A stretch of 64,000 bases of DNA. Source: Scatophagus argus. Taxonomy: Eukaryota; Chordata; Actinopteri; Scatophagidae. The stretch spans positions 1,526,127 through 1,590,126 of the forward strand of contig NC_058495.1 in NCBI RefSeq assembly GCF_020382885.2. The letters run 5' to 3'. Numbering within the stretch: position 1 is the stretch's first letter; each line of letters opens with the position of its first letter. A program made the translations under genes and the position numbers. The notes beneath the pieces are model-generated. The model searched no databases and was not told where the DNA came from. It saw only the letters and a list, made by a program, of their open reading frames with translations. Shown here in pieces: positions 1 through 12,269 of the stretch.

Positions 1-292
1 TACAGGCCATAGTCATACTGTACCCTGCTTTACCTTCTTATAATATAAACACACCACTCTCACCTGCATTATCACTGTTAAAGCATGCAAACCCCGGTTT
101 AACCAAAGCTGTCCAGCTGTGCTCATGTCAGCCTCCTATACTGGACCACATCAGTCTAACCTTCACTAATAAGATTCTTGGTGCTATTTCCCTGCCTAAT
201 GCAGTAAATGTTCACCTTTGATCACAGCTCAGCATAAAGACGTTGTACCCACATCTCTAGCGTATATGCCCAGACTGAACAGACTCTCTGCT
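1..292. other. 3' flank of ldlrad2
   Basis: Sequence beyond the ldlrad2 stop; likely 3' UTR. No AATAAA or ATTAAA signal on the minus strand was seen here and no other feature. Confidence 0.5.
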
Positions 293-3200
293 CTAAACAG
301 CCGACATGGGCATATTTTCATCAGCACTGTTGGTGGCGGCCACCGTGCCTGTTGAGGTCCCATTGACAGGTGTGTGTGGGGTGACTTTTGCCAGTCGCTC
401 CTTTCTGTGCGTGCAGCTGTGGCCACAGAGCTGGCAGGAGGCACATGCCGAGTTGCAGCAGGGTAAGAAGCGACAGATGCTGACGCGCCACAGGAACCAG
501 CCAGGTGACCAGCAGCACCAGCAGAGCACCACACTGCCCACCACCACACCCAGGAGGATGTAGAGAACCAATAGGGATAGGGAGACTGGGGAGTCTGGGG
601 ATAAGAGCAAAATACAGTTATTTTTATTTACATCCATATTTAATTTATACAGGTGGAAAACACTTATATAATTTTAGCGACTTACTGTGTAATGCACATT
701 CTATTCCCATACGGAAACAAATTCAAGTACAAGTATTCAAGTAGACATTTTTAGAGTTCAAGCTCTGTAGTATTCTACCACTACAAACTGCAACAGACAG
801 AGGAAAGCTTGCACACCATTCACCACTGAGACTGCCACAGATCGGTCGGACCTCTCCTCTGTTCCTTGTTTGCCTTACACTGACACTCTCTCTCTCTGCT
901 TTGCCCTCCTACTGTCGACATAAGACCGGTCCTTTGGAGGAGTTCATCTCTAAAGAGCCTCAGTGGTGCTAGCATTAGTGCAAACAGAGGTGCTAGTAGT
1001 AATAGTAGTAGTTCACAAAAATTAAATTTACCCCTACATGAGAACAAAAACTGCACTTAGAACTACATCAAGATTTATGTCTTTAGTAACGGGCTTGGGG
1101 CTGAGAGCTACAGAAAGAAGGGAAGATTGCATACAACTGCCATAAGAGTGTCTACAAACACCAACAATCCAGAAGCAATACAACTCGCCCATAATCATTT
1201 TAATCTGTGTGTCTGATACAGGTCCAAATCCAAACATATTAATAACAAATTATGTCTTCTAGCATACCTAAAGCTAACAGTCTTGACATGGATGTTGTAC
1301 ATACTCTGTAAGGGGTTGGCAGTAACAGCCATTTAAGCAATAAATAAACCTTATATACTGATGTGCCTGAAGCTCACTGTTAAGATTTCCGGCATTCACA
1401 CACTTACAAAATAAAACAAATTCAACCATCATCAACAACTAATGCACCATCCAGTCTGTGATTCCTCCCTGTGGCAGACTGTCCGGGGTGTATTGAAATG
1501 CATCTCCGCTAACAAACAGCTGGCAATTTGCACAGCAGGCAAATGCGAATCCTCTTGTCTCACTCTCACTTGAACAGAAGAATAGCTGCTTTCTTAGGCC
1601 AGACTTGGCAAGGTCTTAAAAGCAATCAGAAGCTGACAGGCTGGCCCAGACAATGTGTTTGCACCTCTGGCACTGGAATAGAGAGAGATCACTCAAAAGG
1701 CTGCTCTTTGCCATGAGAATCCATCACTGTTTATTGGTTTAGGAGTCTTTGGGTGAAATTAACAACTCATTGGTCACCTCCATTAGTTTTATGCCCTGTC
1801 ATCAGGAAACTTTGCATCCAAATGGGAACTAAGTTAATTTGTTTACCAACCAACCCACTGCAGAACATAAGCATAACCATGTCTCTGCTTCAGGTTCAGG
1901 CTGGGCCCTGGTAACCCTCCAGGCAGGGTACACTTGCCCATGGTTTTGCCCCATATTCCACGACGGTATTGTTGTTGCAACAGGCCATCCAATCTTTGTA
2001 TAGTTGGAGTGACAGCTTGGTTCACATTGCCGGTAACTTGTCAAACTTGTTCCTGGTCAGAGTTGGACTCTGCCAGGGTCGCCCTTTGCCATCAGTTGTG
2101 TTCACAATCTTTATGGACAGAATTTCTAGGCGCAGCCAAGTGGCAGAGGGTCTCAGGTTTTGTGACCTTAGGATTACGTCTCTGCTTTCTTGCGGACGAT
2201 GCAGCCCTATTGGTGTCATCAAACAGTGACCTCCAGATTGTGTTGGGATGGTTTGCAACCAAGTATGAAGGAGCTGGGACGAGGATCAGCACCTCTAAGT
2301 CTGAGGCCATGGTTCTCAGCCCGAAAAGAGTCGATATCCTCCGGGTCGGAGGATAATTGCTGCCCCAAGTGCAGGAGTGCAAGTATCTTGAGGTCTTGTT
2401 CACAAGTGAGGGAAAATGTAGCGGGAGATTGACAGTCAGCTTGGGGTAGCGTCTGCTGTGATGTGGATGCTGTACTAGTCTGTTGTGGCGAGAGATGATC
2501 CAAAAGGCAAAGCTCTCAATTTAGCAGTCAACCTACGTCTCAACCCTCACCAATCATCTCAAGCTGTGGGTAGTAACCGAAAGAACACGATCACAAATAT
2601 GATCATTCCAGCTTCCATACAGCTGGAATGAGTTTCCTTCACAGGGTAGCTGGGCTCAGCCTTAGAGACAGGGTGAGGAGCTTGGATATCCGGGAGGGGT
2701 TCAGAGTAGAACTGCTGCTCCACTACATCAACAGAAGCAAGTTGAGGTGCCTCTCGGATGTCTCTCTGGGGAGCTGTTTTGGGCATGTCCATCCGGGGGA
2801 AGACCCCAGGGCAAACCCAGGACACAATGGAGGGATTACATCTCTTGTCTGGCCTGGGTATCTCTCTGGATGAGCAGGTGGAAGTGGCTGGGGAGAGGAT
2901 GGGTTGGGCTTTCCTACTGAGACTTCTGGCCCCGTCCTGGACCCGGATAAGTGGAAGAAGACGAACAAACAAACAAACTAACTAAGAAATTATGATTTCT
3001 GCTGGAGGATACTGTTTCCACCAGCTGAATTAAGGAATATGTAACATGTCACAATGGTCACTAACCTGTTCCTGACTCATGACTGGGAGCACTGTCTGGC
3101 ATGCCACAGTTCATATGTGAGCCAATTGGCACTGTGGGTGGATTCACAAAAGGTGGCCGTGGGGTTGCTATTGCCGGTGGAGGTTCAGGAGGTAAAAGCT

Positions 3201-6200
3201 GACCTGCTGATGAAGGACATATTTGGGTCAAATGATAGAATATTTTGTTGTACTGCAAAGACACCTCATTAACATTTTTATAGCAAATTCAGTAATTTAC
3301 CCTGCCAACACAACACTGAAGTTCGAAACTTCCTTTTGGAGCATTAACTGTGAGACACTAAATATGCTGTACTAAAAACAGGGGGTATATCTTTAAATAT
3401 CAGTGTGTGTCACCACATTGCATAACTGACCTTTACAACCTGTCGTCAGGTTTTCCTCCAAGTCACTTCCATCCCCACAGTTGTCAATGCCTTTATCATC
3501 ACACACCAAACTGAGAGGAATACACTTCCCATTCCTGCAGGTGAAATAAGGCTCACTGCTGCACTCTGATTGGTTAAAACCTGAAGGAGGAGGTTATAAT
3601 TGAGGGATCATGGGAAGAGAGAAAACATCCTGTCAGCCATGAAAACATGTGAGCGGAGTTTGATGCAGATTTAAAGCAAAAACAAACTAACAAACATATT
3701 GAATGCATTTCAATCCTCAATTTGTTTGCTAGTGACTAGTATTCTTCTTCCCAGCCTCTCCTGGAGCAGTGCTATGTTTCTTGTGAAACACTTGTCTACA
3801 TGCACTTGATAACTTACTGTTTTATCAGTGACACTGCTGTTACGGTTCCACAAATGGCTATTATAAAGGTCATTATATATATGTTATTATCTTGTAACTA
3901 TAATAATGAGCCTGGTGCAACAGTGTACATCTACATTTTTCATACATGTAGTTTAGAGTTACATTTACTTTCACTGATGCAACACGTTTTCCAATTTTAT
4001 TTCCCATGGACTTTGTTCTCAGAGCTCATCAATGTAACACTGTTTACAAGAAAACGCTAATATTGCAGATCTCAGTGCCTCTTTGCAGTACATGAACAAA
4101 CCATGAGTCAGCTTTTTATGTTGTGCCTCAAGTCCGGTGCAGTTCAGATGTTTCTGTTGTTAGTTTTGTGTACTACTTTATGCCACTGTGAACTGTCAGC
4201 TAGATGTCCACGTAACCATGAGGTAAAATTCCGTGCATGATAAATTGCCCAGCTGAAGTTTCAAGTATCTTCAAGTATAGTGCAAGTGTACACAGTGTAC
4301 AGAAATTAAGTGAAACCAGCATAAAATAAAGGAACAATATTATCATATACTTAAGTTGTAAAATATTGGACATAATGTAGAGAACAATTAATTTGTAACA
4401 AACCAACCACCAAATCACCAACACTAGATATGGCAATATGTATTTCCATATATATAATATACGGTAATATTTTTGAATACTCCTAATAGAGTGCTTAGTT
4501 GATTTTGTACAGTTTATGTTGTTGAATGGCATTATGTATAGATCTGTTGTTCCTTCAGGGTAATGAATAATTTAAACCTATGTGACGGATACTTGTGCTA
4601 AATGCTGTTAAAGCTGAACTGTGCATGTCTTTGTGATGGTTTGGGGTTTCAGTTGAACTATTTCAGCTGCTCGATCCGTACGTCAGAGTTGTGCACTTAC
4701 AGTCCCACAGACTGTACATGATTACTTGTGTTATTTATTTATGTCAACTTTTATGTATGCTGTGGGTTAGGTGGAGAAAATAACCATAAATGCTCTATTT
4801 AGTCCACGATGAGCAACCACAGATGACACTGTATGTGACAATATGAAAACAATATGACCAACCGCCTAATAATGAGTAGATCTCCTTTTTGCCACAAAAA
4901 CAGTCCTGACCCATCCAGGCATGGACTCCACTAGACACTGTAAGGTACACTATGGTAGCAGATCCCTTAAGTCTTGATCAGACTTGTTTTTCCAGCACAC
5001 CCCACAGATGCTCAATTGGATTGAGATCTAGAGAATTTGGAGGTCAACTCCAAGGTCAACACCTTGAACTTGTTGCTGTGTTCCACAAACCATTTTGGAA
5101 ACATTTTTTGCAGTGTGGTAGGGTGCATTATCCTGTGAACAGCCACAGCCATCAGGAAATGTTGTTTCCATGAATGGGTGTAGTCAGTCAGCAGCATGTT
5201 TAGGTAGGTGGTGTTTTTGGTACTTTTTTGTCTGTTAATGCCAAATTTGATTAGGAGTATATGAGTATGAAAAGGCGGCGGTATACAAAATAGATGGATG
5301 AGTATGAAAAGGGATTTGCTGAAGTTCAAGTTTTAGTGTCACAGAAATAACTTTCTATACAAATTGCACTGATTGACTCCTATTTAATGAATTCTTTTGA
5401 CTCACCTAGGCACTACAGTTGATGAAACAGTCTTTTGTTAGTCTTTAAAGCTTAATCTGCCTCTCTACTTCACTTGACCTATCTTTTAGACTAAAGTCTG
5501 TTTGTGTTCAGTAAACACTGTTCAGTGGCATCCAGAAAAATCTATTTGATATTAACCAATGAGGATGAGAACACATAGTTTTAGTGAACAAACACCTGAA
5601 AAGAATAGTTCACAGGAAACCTTAGCAACAATACTGATCTTTCATGCTACATTACCAGTTAACGTTCACAGCCAAAACTAACCATGTATCCATGTGTTAA
5701 ACTTAGATAGGTTAGTTTTAGTGCTATAAACTTAATGGATGATGATTGACTGTACCTTTAGGTAAGTGGCTATCGACAGAAACTGATAATGCACTCCAAG
5801 GTGTGTGGTTATATAAAATAATAGAGGACCATTATTTTATATAACCACACATCTTGCAGGGCATTATTTTCTGATTTGAGGACATGAGTATTTTATCATT
5901 GTCATACATTGGTTTATGTACGTGTATCTCATATCTCAAATGCCTGTAAGACATTAAGCATCCGTGACATAGATGGACATGTCTGTGTGTTTTTTACCCA
6001 GTCTGAAGGAGGTGAAGTCCCCCACAAAGTCGACTCTGGGCTGAGTCCCCCTGGTCACCAGCCTCAGGGTCAGGTAGTTTCCTGTGGACAGCACTGGCCG
6101 AGGAGGGCTCTTCCCACACAGAGGAGGTCCAAGGGTAGGAGAGCTCCTGTCTCGTCCATCGTAGAACTGAACGTATGAGCCAGCATGACACGGATCCCCT

Positions 6201-6793
6201 GAGCTTTCACCAGAGGTGGGCTCCAGTCTGGGGTTGAGAGGGGCAGAGCCACGAGGAGACTCTGGGAGGACAGGGGCTGGACTCAGAGGGGCCACTCGTA
6301 GTAAACTGTAAACCAGGAAGAAGCGGAAGTGAAACTGAACCTTGTCTTTAGGGGTGCTGGCCTGCATGGTGAGGTGGCAGTCAGTCCCCATTGTAACAAA
6401 GTAATACTTCTTAGATTCCTGATGTGAGTTGACGATCATGCCATCACCCCGGATTGTCTGGCCACAGAAGTCCACCACGTTCACTGACAAGGAACAGAAC
6501 AAACTGGTCATTCAGACATTCTTTTGCTGAGTGCAGAACCCGGTATTCCGATAATTTAACATTTCAGTTGTGATCAAGAGAAAACTTCTGTGTCTGATGT
6601 GTCAAGATAATGCTGAAATTAAACCACTATCTCAGAAGAGTCAGTATAGCCAGAGGAAACTGATTAATCGATTAATTGATAGAACAAAGTTATTTTATTA
6701 TTTTGGTAATCAGTTAATTATTTTCATAGTTTTTACATTTTTTGCACTGTTGATCGGACAAAAGATGCAATAAGAAGGCATAATTTCAGAATT

Positions 6794-6836
<43 letters not shown>

Positions 6837-9577
6837 ACCGTACTCTTCCTCGACCTCCAGTGCTTGTTGGCATTTTATTGCTCTTCTCTTTATTATGCTA
6901 TATGTTTAATTAACTAATTAATAATGTTAAAGATTAGGTTCACTGTTTTTCAGGTCTGTCTTCACAACAGTGAGGTGCCCATATGAATACTGAAATCGCT
7001 TTTGCTTGCTGTGATCATTCTTCCTGTTTACCCCACTGAAGCCGGGGGGCGGGGGGCTTTGAAGATCCCTTCCTAACTTGCCTACAATCTAAGTGATGGG
7101 GGACAAAATCTGCAATCCCTTTTTTGTGAAGTTAAAATGAGACCCAAGCCCGAGTTAAACAAATTAAGCAGATTTCTTCCAAACAGTATATAATTCCCTT
7201 ATTTTGTTAACATTCCTCCACTGTAGGAGTTTTAAAAAAGTACTCACTTTAGTATTGGGATACTGTGTTTGCTTATTGTATTGATTCTCAGTATCAGTTT
7301 TTTATTAGTAGTTAACGTGGTTAACATGGAAAGACTCACCCTTGCCCTTGACTTCATTCTTTAAGATATAGGATGGTTTGGATAACTGAGAATCTTCTAA
7401 AATGCTGTTGAAAGGTCAACTACATTAAAATTCCATTGAAGCTATTGAGTTATTTTGTCACACAGAGTTTGTTGTAGAAGTACAAACTCACACACATCAA
7501 GAAGAGCAGCTCACTGCTCATTCACAGGCAGGACCAGGACAGATGGGTGGGCAGATCCGGCTCCAGCAGCCCCCACCCAGCCACCCACTGCCCCCTGCCT
7601 CTGGGCTGCAGGCCAAATAATGAGAAAATTTACAATCACCACTGGAGTTTATTAGCTCTGTTTCCCTGGGAGACAACTCGATCCTCCTGCACTGACCTCC
7701 AGGAATGTCCCAAAGCCTGGGAGCCCCTGTTGGTGGGAACAGCTCATCCCCTCTGCACCGCATTAGTAAATAGAAAGCCATAGGGGACACTGTTCAAAAC
7801 ATGGGTGATCAGAGGACACCGAGTCCCCAGTAAAGATTTTTGCAGGCTGAAAATTCTCTTTTTTAAAAACTCTTGTTAAAAGCTATGATTGTAAATGGAT
7901 TGTATTTCAGAGAAAAGAAAATGCAGAGGGCAGATGAGGGCCTGGGTGACACACTGTAGTGAGAAATGTCTCGGAGACAGCATTGTGTGGAAAAGGGCAG
8001 CAGGCCCACTGTCTATCCTTGTATTATCCTAACACCAGTGACTCAACTCAGGCTTCCATTATGTCACTGAAACACTGAAACTTATTCAGTCTGTTCTGTG
8101 TGCTAAACAAGGTAATAAATTATACAGCTGACAGATCAAAAATTAAAAACCAAAACAACTGAACATCATCGAATGTCATCACAGGGATGCAATATTTTTT
8201 TAGAACCGATTTCTAACATTAAAAAAAAATCTATAATTTCATATATATATATATATATATCAGACTGATATATTATCAGTCACATAATAGACAATTTGTA
8301 TTAATGGGTCTATTTATCGTTCCAGGTTCGAATCCCGGTCTGGGCCCTTCTATGTGGAGTTTGCATGTTCTCCCTGTGCCTGCGTTGGTTTTCTCCGGGT
8401 ACTCCGGCTTCCTCCCACAATACCAAAAACATGCACATTAGGTTAATGGGCTACTCTAAATTGCCGCTAGGTGTGAGTGTGTGCGTGAATGGTTGTCTGT
8501 CTTTGTGTGTCAGCCTTGCAACCTGACTGCTGGTCTCCAGGGTGAACCCCACCTCTCACCCGTAGTCACCTGGGATAGGCTCCAGCCCCTCATGACCCTG
8601 ACGGATAATCATCATCTATAATGTCATCATTCAACAGCTTCTGATAATACAAATGTTGTACTTCAGTAGAATTTTCTACAAAGGCATATAGGTGAGAGTG
8701 ACTCAGCAAGCGCCACATCTGCAATCTGAGAGGTGGTCGTATGCACGGTGAACATCAAGCATCTGATCATGATTGTTGAAATTCTAATGCACTTTTAATG
8801 CAGACTTTTCAATATGCATTTAAAGTGCATCGCGACAAAAGAATAACACAACTTTTTTTGATAATAAATGTCCATTCTATATGTAATCACAACTGTAAAC
8901 TGTGTGAAGAATACACGATCTCTTCTGAACACGCTGGTATGGCTCTTCAAACAAAAGAAGGCAGAAGCTACAAAGTGTATTATCTGTCTGCTGGATACGA
9001 GGAATAAAACTGTAATAAAAAAATAATACTTCTGTAACAGTGCCACTATGTTGTGGTTGACCTTAGCTTTCTATCATACCAGACTACTTTTACCAGGCCT
9101 ATAGGGGTCAGTGATAAGATACCGCAGTAGGTCTATCTCAACATCCAAATGTTCATGTAGGTATTTAGTGTCAAACGGGAAAAAAAGTGTTATTGTGCGC
9201 TGTGAGTGCACTAATTTAAATTCAATTCAATTTATCTATATAGCACCTTATACAATCAAAATTGTCTCTAGATGCTTTATAGAGACCCAGAGCCTGAACC
9301 CCCGAGCAAGCAGTCAGTGGCAAGGAAAAACTCCCTTTTAACAGGAAGAAACCTTGAGCAGGACCCAGCTCACAAGGGAGAACCATCCTGCTGATAGTCG
9401 GCCGGGTTTAAACATCATCCAAACATCAGCAAACTGACAACGAGCCGCGTTCCTCTCTCTCCACCCTCTGCTTTAAGTCTTACCGGTCTCGATGGCCGAG
9501 CAGCGCAGAGCCACGAAGCAGAGCAGGAGCAGCAGCCTGAGCACACGCTGCCAACAACTCTCCAACTCCACCTCCAT
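293..9577 (-). CDS. ldlrad2: LDL receptor class A domain-containing protein 2 (LDLRAD2), five coding exons
   Basis: Coding exons, all GT-AG with phase-1 junctions: 9484-9577, 5998-6483, 3431-3580, 3066-3203, 293-594; total 1170 nt, 389 aa plus stop. Exon 1 encodes a short acidic start then a Leu-rich signal peptide (residues about 10-28) ending near CSAIET. Exon 2 is one CUB-like region (about 32-190) with family landmarks: [30 protein letters not shown] and [15 protein letters not shown]. Exon 3 is a complete LDL-A module with six cysteines and the calcium-binding DNCGDGSD motif. Exon 4 is a Pro-rich linker. Exon 5 has a transmembrane helix (about 294-312) followed by about ten cysteines in 40 residues and a short polar tail. 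Type I membrane protein, biological role poorly known. The start ATG was chosen because it alone gives a signal peptide in frame with the donor. Exon 4 could start 3 nt earlier (3206). No polyadenylation signal lies inside the window, so the 3' UTR probably extends past base 1. Confidence 0.9.
1965..2985 (+). mobile_element. Decayed non-LTR retrotransposon (LINE), 3' part with reverse transcriptase remnant
   Basis: Broken frames give [16 protein letters not shown] (the RT FADD-type box), [13 protein letters not shown], then [16 protein letters not shown] and a Pro/Arg-rich end near [10 protein letters not shown]. It ends with a purine-rich GGATAAGTGGAAGAAG tail and a CAAA repeat. It aligns with the copy at 19905-21690 and is 5' truncated, typical of LINE insertion. 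Many stops and shifts; no active protein. The exact clade is not certain. Lies beyond ldlrad2 exon 4, in the intron before exon 5. Confidence 0.8.
4840..5240 (-). mobile_element. Tc1/mariner-like transposase remnant
   Basis: The minus strand translates with interruptions to [23 protein letters not shown] and [23 protein letters not shown], the C-terminal end of a Tc1-type transposase. No inverted ends found. In ldlrad2 intron 2 (between exons 2 and 3). Confidence 0.6.
5786..5867. repeat. Long near-perfect inverted repeat (hairpin)
   Basis: Arms 5786-5822 and 5831-5867 (37 bp each) pair at 34 positions; the inner 21 bp are perfect. The loop is 8 nt (AGAGGACC at about 5823-5830). It lies about 130 nt inside ldlrad2 intron 2 from the exon 2 donor. 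Confidence 0.7.
6655..6740. repeat. ATTAATCGATTA-type MITE fragment
   Basis: GATTAATCGATTAATTGATA and AATCAGTTAATTATTTTCAT are typical of a short inverted-end fish repeat. In ldlrad2 intron 1. Confidence 0.45.
6796..6834. repeat. TA microsatellite
   Basis: About 18 TA units in ldlrad2 intron 1. Confidence 0.9.
7520..7860. other. GC-rich non-repeat block in ldlrad2 intron 1, possible conserved non-coding element
   Basis: Unlike its AT-rich surroundings this block is complex sequence, with AATAATGAGAAAATTTACAA and GCATTAGTAAATAG (homeodomain-like ATTA cores). No exon with a consistent frame and splice sites was found. The possible enhancer role is only a suggestion. Confidence 0.3.
8321..8612 (+). 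mobile_element. tRNA-derived SINE-like repeat, copy 1 (head truncated)
   Basis: Begins at the box B sequence GGTTCGAATCC, then TGGAGTTTGCATGTTCTCCC, ACTCCGGCTTCCTCCCACAA and GGGATAGGCTCCAGCCCC. Same family as the copies near 14780, 34300, 46905 and 49070. In ldlrad2 intron 1. Confidence 0.8.
9215..9410 (+). repeat. Dispersed fish repeat (AATTCAATTT-start family)
   Basis: Starts AATTCAATTCAATTTATCTA and includes GCAAGGAAAAACTCCCTTTT and AGGAAGAAACCTTGAGCAGG, shared with 37290-37560 and partly with 56095. It ends about 75 bp from the ldlrad2 exon 1 donor. Confidence 0.65.
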
Positions 9578-9843
9578 CCTCCAGGCTGAGACAGCAACTA
9601 ACAGAGTCAGCTCAACGAGTCATTCCAACTTCCCATCAACTTGGCATATCTGGACTCAGAAGAAGAAGAAGAGGAGAAGACCGTAGCGCAAAGTGGACGA
9701 GAGCGCAGGACAGGAGGAGTGTGTCCAGCCTGGGACAACGTGCTGTGGGCTGAGTCCAGCCGCTCTGCTCTCCATCATAAACACTCTCCCGCTTTTACTC
9801 CAGCTCAGCCTCCTCTCGCGCCCGTCACTTCACGTTTCCTGTC

Positions 9844-9857
9844 ATCTCCATGACAAC
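9844..9857 (+). promoter_or_regulatory. RFX X-box candidate upstream of ldlrad2
   Basis: Reads ATCTCCATGACAAC, 13 of 14 to GTHNYYATRRNAAC, with the same first-base mismatch as the site at 59513. It is about 270 bp upstream of the ldlrad2 ATG (9577) in a locally GC-rich stretch likely to be its promoter. LDLRAD2 is not a well-known ciliary protein, so relevance is uncertain. Confidence 0.4.
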
Positions 9858-10039
9858 AGCCGGCCAATCAGGTGTCAAGAAAGTGTGCGTGCGTGCGTGA
9901 GTGGGTGTGCGCTTCTGGTTTCATTGTGTGTAATGACAGATAAGTGATAAATAACATACAACTGTAGCTTTATCATAACAACAAACAGAATTGTATGCAT
10001 TGCTATATAAAGACAGGTTCAGGTACATTTTTAGTGAAG

Positions 10040-10385
10040 ATATAGAAGAAGAAGAAGAAGAATCAGCTTTATTGATAGTATATATCTATTTACATACACA
10101 CACTGAATTTTTCTTCTGCATTTAACCCATCCTTAGCTGAACACACACATGCAACACCAGTCAAATTACATGCAGTGAAACACACACAGGAGCAGTGGGC
10201 AGCATCAAGCACCCGGGGAGCATATTGGGGGGTTAAGTGCCTTGCTCAAGGGCACATCAGCTGGCTAATGGGAGGTGGTTGGCAGCATTTATCGCATTAA
10301 TCACTCTACCACACCCAAATTTTTCCTGTCTGTCCGGTGGGGGAATCGAACCGGTGACCCTCCAATCACAAGCCGCTTCTCGTGT
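10040..10385 (-). mobile_element. tRNA-headed SINE of a second family with CTT tail
   Basis: On the minus strand a tRNA-like head carries GGTTCGATTCCCC (box B), followed by a unique body (CTTGAGCAAGGCACTTAACC) and a 3' end AAAGCTGATTCTTCTTCTTC. A LINE-like simple repeat tail suggests mobilisation by an L2-type LINE. Lies just upstream of ldlrad2. Confidence 0.75.
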
Positions 10386-10794
10386 ATGTGGAAAAAGTAC
10401 ATGTAAAAATAAACAAGCGTGTATGTTCATGGTAATGAGGGAATGTGTCTGTGCAAGTTTACACCCTTCCCTCAGATTTGTTGACAATGAGAAGAATCTA
10501 AATTATTACCAGATCTTATTATTATTGCATTTAAATACCAACTGATTTGTTAGTTTCAAGATTAAGTTATCTTCACTGGCTTTGAGAGGCCACGGTCAAT
10601 TATAGTTGCTAGCGCATTTTGGTCAGATTTGGAGGGAACCAACTAAAGATGACTGAAACATTATTGGAAACATTTCTATCTAATACCATATTTCAGTAAG
10701 TGCACGACCACAAGACAGAAGCAAAGGTATTGAGAAATTCTATAAAAATGAAGCTAAATTTTGAATGTGAACTAAGGCACTGATGATGAACAGG

Positions 10795-11242
10795 GGAGCA
10801 ATCATTCAGACCATCTGACTTCCTCTGTGTCTCTACACCAAAAAAAAAAAAAGAAAGAAAGAAAGAGAAGATGCCAACGTCTTGGAGAGAACGCATGACT
10901 GTGTCTGCTTCTGAAACGGCAAGAATAATAATAGAAACGGTGTATAACAGAATAACAGAAAAGTTTGTGCAGCCTTTGTAGGTTTCCAGAGGCCAAAGTG
11001 GCATCCTCAGCTTGCTTCTTTTGTCCAATCAACAGTCCGAAACCCAAAGACTCTTCATTTACTCCTTTTAGTATCAGAAATGACAAAGAAAAGCAGCAAA
11101 TCCTTACATTTCACAAGCTGGAACCAGCAAATGTTTGACATTTTTGCTGAAAAGAAAAGAGACTGAAATGATTCATTGATTATCCAAATAGTTAACAGCT
11201 AGTTTTCTTTAGATAAACTGACTAATTGTTGCAGCTCTAGCA
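10795..11242 (-). repeat. MITE-like repeat ending in TTGCAGCTCTAG
   Basis: Ends AAACTGACTAATTGTTGCAG then CTCTAG with a TTGATTATCCAAATAGTTAA block, the same kind of repeat as 6655-6740. Contains an A/GAAA tract near 10841-10866. Upstream of ldlrad2. Confidence 0.45.
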
Positions 11243-11814
11243 CTGTGAGTTTCCCATGATGGAACACTACCTGTCCTTAGGTTTACTCTGTGGTGATGTG
11301 ATTAATCATATTAATATAGGAATGTGCCACATATAAGCTATGTTAAGCTAAGCTACATGTAAGTGTTTGTTCTGCTCACAACATTGGAAATTTGCATTGA
11401 TGAGCAACATGTTTATCTGTTACTCTAATAGGGATATACAACAAATTCCAACAACTGGTCATTTCTGGTAATTGGGGTTGACACTTTAAGTCAAATGCAG
11501 GTAGCCTAAACATTTTGTTTGTTTGTGTGTTGGGTTGTTTTTAATTTAGTGGTTCTTTGCATCCACAGCTGGACAAAAACTTCAATGCAGAACTCTCAGC
11601 TGCTCCTGACCTCTGCTTCATCAGCTCCATGTATCAACTCAAGCTTTGTTTGCTGCTTCCCCCTTCTGGCTCAAAAGAGAAGTGCACCTCTCATTCACTG
11701 TTGTCTTCCATCTCTGCTTTTATCCATCATTTGTACATACACCTTCAATTCCCCACAGGACTTACTGCGTTGAGGTATTGAGAAATACATTCAAAACCAA
11801 ACGCAAATTCAGTT

Positions 11815-12265
11815 GTTACAGAAGATAATGGTAGATAATAATAAAAGATAATAATAATGGTGTAGAAATTTGATGAAATGGTAATAATAGCAGTCAGTGT
11901 CAAGTAAGACCACAGCAGGAGGCCAATAGCAGCATAACCAGGGGCCAGCATAGGCCAGCCCTAACTATAAGCTTTATCAAAAGGAAAGTTTTAAGTATAC
12001 TCTTAAACGTAGAGAGGGTGTCTGCCTCCAGGACCGGAACCGGAAGATGGTTCCTTAGTAGAGGAGGTTGATAAGGCCCTGGTTCCCAATCTACTTCAGC
12101 TTACTCTTGGATTGGATAATAAGGATAATAAGATACTATGAGCTCTTTGAGATAAGATGGTACCTGACCATTAATGGCTTTGTATGTAAGGAGGAGAATT
12201 TTAAATTCCATTCAGAATTTTATAGACAGCCAATACAGGAGAAATATAATCTCTAACATGAGTTT
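11815..12265 (+). repeat. Dispersed fish repeat, distal part of the same composite family
   Basis: Contains ATAATAGCAGTCAGTGTCAA, GACCACAGCAGGAGG and a long body ending ACAGCCAATACAGGAGAAAT. The GTCAA..GACCACAGCAGGAGG block recurs at 37700-37750, where it is joined to the AATTCAATTT part. Confidence 0.6.
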
Positions 12266-12269
12266 TTCT

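Noticed and set aside
1934..2356. 140-codon open frame
   Set aside because: It is a frame-shifted piece of a LINE reverse transcriptase.
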